Shown here: positions 13,127 to 17,290 of the stretch, piece after piece | How the letters are laid out: each line of letters starts with the position of its first letter | Numbering within the stretch: the first letter of the stretch is position 1 | Assembly: GCA_002474345.1 (NCBI GenBank) | Contig: DKQD01000131.1 | Span: 4,538 to 21,827, forward strand | Direction of reading: 5' to 3' | Source: Bacteriovoracaceae bacterium UBA7317 | Lineage (GTDB): Bacteria; Bdellovibrionota; Bacteriovoracia; Bacteriovoracales; Bacteriovoracaceae | Length of the DNA stretch: 17,290 bases | Made by a program: the position numbers and the translations under genes | Notes under the pieces: generated by a model | What the model saw: the letters and a program-made list of their open reading frames with translations, nothing else | Databases searched by the model: none | Told to the model about the DNA's origin: nothing

Positions 13127-15295
13127 TCAATTTACTGGAGTAATTTTAACTCTTGTTGTCGTGAAAGCAGCATTTCCGGAGACCTCATCTCTCTCGAGGT
13201 CACTTGTCAAATCATTTATGCTGACACCATGATTTTCTTTAGCAACCCTCAATCTAATTCCTTCTTTGTCATGGCCATACCCATGAGGTAATGAAACAAC
13301 TCCTCTCAAAATATCTTCAGAAACCTCAAGTGGGACCTCAATTGAACCTGTCTTTGAGGTAATTTTTACAATTTCTCCATCGCCCAATTTTCTTTTTTTG
13401 GCATCTTCAGGATTCATAAGAAGTATACACCTATCTTTTCCCTTAATAAGCCTCTCTGAATTATGCATCCAAGAGTTATTGCTCCTAATATGACGTCTAC
13501 CGATTAGATAAAGCTCATCATCTCCGATTTTCTTTTTCAAATATTTTTTCAGCCTTTTTTCATCTTTTAAAAGAATAAAGGGGGCTATATTTATTTTCTT
13601 TGAAGGTCTGTGAATCCGCCAAGGTAAAACAGGCTTCAAAGGACCAAGGTCTAACCCATGAAGTTCTTTTTTAACTTTTTTCAAAGTCAGATTCATTTTA
13701 AATTTCTTTATACCAAACATACCATAGGGGCCAGTTCTTAGCGCAAGATCTATTATCCTTTGGGATGTCATAAAGTCCCTTACTTTCTTTCTGAAAAAAG
13801 CCCTAATATTCTGAAAGATGTTTCCCTTTTCCATCCTCCATTGAAGTTCCTTTAAAATTTGTCCTTCTGTTAATGAACCTTTTTTTCTTAATAGTACCTG
13901 AGGACTAAATTTCGCCGTATTTCGAATGGCAAAGTTATTAAAAATTATGTCATAGTGGGGTGACTGTAAAAAATGTGTGGGAGGTAAAATTATATGCGAA
14001 TGCCGGGTCGTTTCATTCATATAAAAGTCAACAGAGGCCATAAAGTCTAATTTCTTCAGATGACTTTCAAGAGTTTTTCCATTGGGCGTAGACAAAACAG
14101 GGTTACCTGCAAAAGTCATTAAAGACTTCACTTGTCCTTGTCCCATAGTTTTCATCTCAGTTATTAAAGTGGCCACAGGAAATTCACCACAGACCTCAGG
14201 TAAAAGCTCTACTCGGCTTTGGTACCTGTTATAACCTCCTGCTCCTACAAACTTATGCACATCAAAAGCAGGCAAGGGAAACATAGCGCCTCCCTCACTA
14301 TCAAGGTTGCCTGTTAAAATATTGAAAGAATTAATAAGCCAATGGCATAGAGATCCAAAAGGTTGCGTAGACACACCAATTCTTCCATAACAGACTGCTT
14401 TTGGAAAAGCAGTGAAGTCAAAAAATAACTTTAATATGCTTTCTTCACTAATCCCCGTATGTTCAGAAACAAAGGCAGGATTATAATCCCGGACCATTTT
14501 TTCAACTTTTTCAATTCTCCTGGTAAATTTAGATAACTTGCCCAACTTCACCCTGTCCTCTCGAAAAAGAAGGTGAAGAAGCCCCAAAAGAAGAACTGCA
14601 TCAGTTCCAGGTTTAATATAGTAATGTTCACTTGCAACTTCCGAAGTCTCTGTGAACCGCGGGTCAATAACTACAACTTTTCCACCGCGGTCTTTTATAT
14701 TTTTTAAATGATTAAAAATGTCTGGGGAAGTCATTAAACTTCCATTTGAAGCCATGGGATTCCCACCTAGGATTAAAAAATACTGTGTTCTCGAAATATC
14801 TGGAATGGGTATCATTAGTTGGTGGCCGAACATAAAATGGGCCACGAGTTGATGAGGAATTTGATCCACGGTTGATGCCGAAAAACGGTTTTTGCTTCCT
14901 ATAGACTTTATAAACTGTGTCCCGTACAACATAGCGTCTAAATTGTGGACATTTGGATTGCCCCGATAAGTGGCAACGGCATCAGGGCCATACTTTTTAA
15001 TTACCTTTTTCAAAGAAAAGGCAGTTCTATCTAAAGCTTCATCCCATGAAATTTCTGTCCAACTATCCTTTGATCTTTTCATGGGCCTTTTAATTCTATC
15101 AGGATCTTCATAAACGTCCTTTAAACCAAAAGCCTTGGGGCAAAGATGTCCCTTCGAAAGAGGATCTTTTGGATCACCTTTCAGTGTTTGAATCTTATTT
15201 TGAAATACCTGATACTCAATTCCACAAATGGCTTCACAAAGGTTACATACACCAAATATATTTTTCTTCTTGGATAACTTTTTCTTTGCTTCCAA
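13127..15295 (-). CDS. Molybdopterin (bis-MGD) oxidoreductase with N-terminal 4Fe-4S cluster
   Basis: A 722-residue cytoplasmic member of the DMSO-reductase/formate-dehydrogenase superfamily. No Tat signal is visible. The N-terminal Fe4S4 domain uses C17, C20, C24 and C52 (CNLCEAIC and LCPKA). The molybdopterin domain includes ILGGNPMASNGS (175-186), VVVIDPRFTETS (207-218) and PGTDAVLLLG, with FAGNPVLS further on; a C-terminal MopB_CT domain occupies about 600-720. At the expected metal-ligand site the sequence is ASTVDQIPH; aligned with the Cys/Sec of formate dehydrogenase H this gives Asp144, so an Asp ligand is inferred. Substrate cannot be named. No electron-transfer subunits or cofactor genes are adjacent. 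Start TTG: AGAGG lies 6 bases upstream. It is first in a five-gene minus-strand set. Confidence 0.88.
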   Translation of the reverse strand: MEAKKKLSKKKNIFGVCNLCEAICGIEYQVFQNKIQTLKGDPKDPLSKGHLCPKAFGLKDVYEDPDRIKRPMKRSKDSWTEISWDEALDRTAFSLKKVIKKYGPDAVATYRGNPNVHNLDAMLYGTQFIKSIGSKNRFSASTVDQIPHQLVAHFMFGHQLMIPIPDISRTQYFLILGGNPMASNGSLMTSPDIFNHLKNIKDRGGKVVVIDPRFTETSEVASEHYYIKPGTDAVLLLGLLHLLFREDRVKLGKLSKFTRRIEKVEKMVRDYNPAFVSEHTGISEESILKLFFDFTAFPKAVCYGRIGVSTQPFGSLCHWLINSFNILTGNLDSEGGAMFPLPAFDVHKFVGAGGYNRYQSRVELLPEVCGEFPVATLITEMKTMGQGQVKSLMTFAGNPVLSTPNGKTLESHLKKLDFMASVDFYMNETTRHSHIILPPTHFLQSPHYDIIFNNFAIRNTAKFSPQVLLRKKGSLTEGQILKELQWRMEKGNIFQNIRAFFRKKVRDFMTSQRIIDLALRTGPYGMFGIKKFKMNLTLKKVKKELHGLDLGPLKPVLPWRIHRPSKKINIAPFILLKDEKRLKKYLKKKIGDDELYLIGRRHIRSNNSWMHNSERLIKGKDRCILLMNPEDAKKRKLGDGEIVKITSKTGSIEVPLEVSEDILRGVVSLPHGYGHDKEGIRLRVAKENHGVSINDLTSDLERDEVSGNAAFTTTRVKITPVN

Positions 15296-15364
15296 ATTTT
15301 CCTCTTTGCTTATCTATAATTTCGAAAAGCGGCCGTTTAAGCTTATTAAATTTTTTTTTTAAGG

Positions 15365-15370
15365 TATAAT
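15365..15370 (+). promoter_or_regulatory. Candidate -10 element for the acyl-CoA ligase gene
   Basis: A perfect TATAAT lies about 62 bases before the ATG at 15432. The hexamer 17 bases upstream (CTTATT) is a poor -35. A run of T just upstream (to 15360) could act as an AT-rich upstream element. This is the only good plus-strand -10 in the gap. Confidence 0.4.
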
Positions 15371-15396
15371 ATAGCATTCAATAAGTTATCTGAAAA
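15368..15396 (-). promoter_or_regulatory. Candidate promoter for the oxidoreductase-led gene set
   Basis: Minus strand: TTTTCA (15396-15391), 17-base spacer, TATATT (15373-15368). Transcription would start roughly 65 bases before the TTG at 15295. The -10 overlaps the candidate plus-strand -10, so the two promoters could compete. The region is AT-rich and the -35 matches only 4 of 6 positions, so support is modest. Confidence 0.35.
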
Positions 15397-15431
15397 AGGT
15401 GTTAAATAAAATAAATAGCTCGGTGGGAAAT

Positions 15432-17114
15432 ATGGAAAGAAAGTGGTACCAATCATACGATAAAGAAGTAAAAAAAGAGGTAGATCTAGACAAATATCAG
15501 AATCTTCCGCATTTATTTGATGAAATATTTCAAAAATTCCCAGAAAAAGATGCCTTTATCAGTATGAATCATGCCATGACCTTTCGTGAGACTGATGAAC
15601 AAAGTAATAGACTTGCCAATTACCTTACAAATGAGCTCAAGTTAAATAAAGGCGACCGTGTTGCTATAATGATGCCCAATTGCCTCCAATATCCTCTCTG
15701 CCTTTTTGCTATTTTAAAAGCAGGTCTTGTTGTTGTTAATGTAAACCCCCTCTACACACCTAGAGAATTGGAATACCAACTTAATGATGCTGGAGTAAGG
15801 GCCATTTTCGCCTGGGAACCGGCCATGAAAACACTTGAAACCTGTCTTTCAAAAACGGCCGTAGAACATGTCATTTGCACAAAACTAGGTGACCTTCTTC
15901 CCTTTCCAAAAGGTTTTATTATAAATAGTGCTATCAAATATATAAAAAAAATGGTCCCAAAATGGAATATCCCTAACGTTATTTGGTTTAAAGACACTCT
16001 TAAAAATACGAGCCCACAATTTGAACGACCTTCTATTTCTCAAGATTGTAATGCTTTTCTTCAATATACGGGTGGTACAACTGGAGTTTCCAAGGGCGCA
16101 ATACTTACCCATAGAAATATTATTGCTAATATCCAACAAAGTCTCAATTGGTACGAGTTTAAAGCTGAAGTAGGTAAAGAAATCGTTATCAATGCACTCC
16201 CTCTCAGTCATATCTTTTCCCTTGTTGCAATTTGCTTTTGTACACTGATCATTGGGGGAGTCAACGTTCTTATTACAAACCCAAGAGACATCGGTACTTT
16301 TGTTGGAGTCTTAACAAAAATAAAATTCACAAATTTATCAGGGGTCAACACCCTTTTTAAGAAAATAATGGACCACCCGAACTTTTCAAAAATTGATACA
16401 AGTGAACTCAAATATTGTGTCAGTGGTGGAATGGCCACCGAAGAAGCTGTCGCAAAAAGGTGGGAAAAACATACAGGGACAATTCTCTTGGAGGGTTACG
16501 GGCTTACTGAATGCTCCCCCACCGTTCTTTTTAACCCTATCAATAATAAAGAATTTACGGGAATGACGGGTCTTCCCCTTCCTGAAACGGATGTTCAAAT
16601 AAGAGATGAAAAAGGTGCTGAGCTACCAGAAGGAGAAATAGGAGAAATCTGCGTTCATGGCCCTCAAGTCATGAAAGGCTATTGGAATCACGAAGAAGAA
16701 ACTAAAAAAGTTTTCCACGAAGACGGGTATTTACGAACAGGTGATATGGCCTATATGGATTCACGGGGCTATGTAAAAATAGTCGATAGAGGCAAAGATA
16801 TGATCCTAGTCTCTGGTTTTAATGTTTATCCAACGGAGCTTGAAAATGTTATTACAAAACACCCAAAGGTTTTTGAGGCCGCTGCAATAGGTGTACCCGA
16901 TGAAACGACAGGCGAGGCGATTAAACTTATTGTTGTCAAGCATGATGAAGACCTAACAGAAGAAGAGCTGAGGGCATTTTGCAAAGAAAATCTAACGAAT
17001 TATAAGATTCCAAAAATTGTTGAGTTTAGAAAAGAAGAACTTCCCAAAACACCTGTTGGTAAAATTTTAAAGAGGGCCTTAAGAGAAGAGGAAGAAAAAA
17101 AGAGGAAAGGCTAA
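15432..17114 (+). CDS. fadD: Long-chain fatty acid-CoA ligase
   Basis: AMP-forming acyl-CoA synthetase of 560 residues, almost exactly the E. coli FadD length, and collinear with it by eye. It activates long-chain fatty acids to acyl-CoA via an acyl-AMP, feeding beta-oxidation or lipid synthesis, probably at the inner membrane. Visible motifs: VVNVNPLYTPRELE (101-114), the phosphate-binding loop YTGGTTGVSKG (212-222), ITNPRD, EGYGLTE (354-360), the FACS motif from DGYLRTGD to VDRGK (431-455), and the catalytic lysine in GKILKR (Lys544). The frame opens at GTG 15399, but ATG 15432 is preferred: GGTGGGA lies just upstream and the N-terminus MERKWYQSY then matches the FadD beginning. A reductase gene follows 36 bases later on the same strand. 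Confidence 0.92.
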   Translation: MERKWYQSYDKEVKKEVDLDKYQNLPHLFDEIFQKFPEKDAFISMNHAMTFRETDEQSNRLANYLTNELKLNKGDRVAIMMPNCLQYPLCLFAILKAGLVVVNVNPLYTPRELEYQLNDAGVRAIFAWEPAMKTLETCLSKTAVEHVICTKLGDLLPFPKGFIINSAIKYIKKMVPKWNIPNVIWFKDTLKNTSPQFERPSISQDCNAFLQYTGGTTGVSKGAILTHRNIIANIQQSLNWYEFKAEVGKEIVINALPLSHIFSLVAICFCTLIIGGVNVLITNPRDIGTFVGVLTKIKFTNLSGVNTLFKKIMDHPNFSKIDTSELKYCVSGGMATEEAVAKRWEKHTGTILLEGYGLTECSPTVLFNPINNKEFTGMTGLPLPETDVQIRDEKGAELPEGEIGEICVHGPQVMKGYWNHEEETKKVFHEDGYLRTGDMAYMDSRGYVKIVDRGKDMILVSGFNVYPTELENVITKHPKVFEAAAIGVPDETTGEAIKLIVVKHDEDLTEEELRAFCKENLTNYKIPKIVEFRKEELPKTPVGKILKRALREEEEKKRKG

Positions 17115-17150
17115 AAAGAATCAAAATTACAATTTATACAAAGATGATTT

Positions 17151-17290
17151 ATGAATAGTAAAAAAGAAAGAGTTCTTGTTACAGGCGCAACTGGATATAT
17201 CGCAAGCCATGTTATTAAAAATTTGCTCGAAAAAAACTACACAGTTAGAGGAACAGTAAGAAGCCTTAAAAACAAAAAATGCGAAGATTT
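17151..17290 (+). CDS. NAD(P)-binding extended-SDR reductase/epimerase, N-terminal part only
   Basis: The first 46 codons of a gene that continues beyond the window. The N-terminus has a Rossmann glycine-rich turn [12 protein letters not shown] followed by a helix and the second strand YTVRGTVRS, as in dihydroflavonol-4-reductase-like and NAD-dependent epimerase/dehydratase proteins (usual motif TGxxGxxG; here the last Gly is Ala). The TVRS arginines after the second strand are typical of NADP(H) preference. It starts 36 bases after fadD and probably shares its transcript. The ribosome-binding site is weak (AAAGATGA). Substrate cannot be predicted from this fragment. Confidence 0.8.
   Translation, partial: MNSKKERVLVTGATGYIASHVIKNLLEKNYTVRGTVRSLKNKKCED

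Noticed and set aside
15399..15431. GTG start extending the acyl-CoA ligase by 11 residues
   Set aside because: The purine run AAAAAGG ends one base before it, too close to serve; ATG 15432 has a better site and matches FadD length and N-terminus.

Overview
The window is AT-rich, tightly packed bacterial chromosome. Several features suggest a member of the Bdellovibrionota, probably Bacteriovorax/Halobacteriovorax-like: low GC, lysine-rich proteins, a secreted S1 protease lipoprotein, several multi-domain histidine kinases, an orphan periplasmic binding protein, and proteobacterial-type FadD, SohB and UbiB-like proteins. This assignment is inferred from gene content, not from a marker gene. 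There is no rRNA, tRNA, IS element, prophage or CRISPR array.

Left part (1-7447). Two plus-strand genes each converge on a minus-strand signalling kinase. A trypsin-fold (S1) lipoprotein protease (115-1290) meets a soluble REC-PAS-HPt-CheA-like kinase (1294-3150). An orphan ParB-like protein (3711-4652) meets a 7TMR-DISM membrane hybrid kinase (4655-7447) whose receiver and HPt-like tail look inactive. The convergent stops are 3 and 2 bases apart. A small one-span membrane protein (3245-3430) and a 280-base regulatory gap lie between the pairs; the gap holds a 17-base palindrome.

Middle (7448-9185). A strong intrinsic terminator (7457-7488) ends a two-gene minus-strand unit: a 153-residue unknown protein and an 86-residue, very tryptophan-rich protein resembling a stand-alone Lrp/AsnC ligand-binding (RAM) domain. 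A 12-bp hairpin (8414-8446) follows a 214-residue exported protein that has its own good sigma70-like promoter (9157-9184).

Right part (9186-15295, minus strand). Five closely spaced genes read as one transcription unit: molybdopterin oxidoreductase, periplasmic binding protein, DUF218/YdcF-like envelope protein, SohB-like S49 inner-membrane protease, and an ABC1/UbiB-family kinase-like protein whose start lies 3 bases after the SohB stop. From a short intergenic region with candidate overlapping divergent promoters, the plus strand carries FadD-type long-chain acyl-CoA ligase (15432-17114) and the beginning of an NAD(P)-binding extended-SDR reductase that runs off the window (17151 onward).

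Functionally the window mixes sensing, envelope proteolysis and maintenance, and fatty-acid activation. I see no clear defence island or secondary-metabolite cluster. The most interesting points are the degenerate or unusual kinases, the Trp-rich RAM-like protein and its unknown partner, the orphan ParB-like protein, the SohB-UbiB coupling, and the likely Asp molybdenum ligand in the oxidoreductase.
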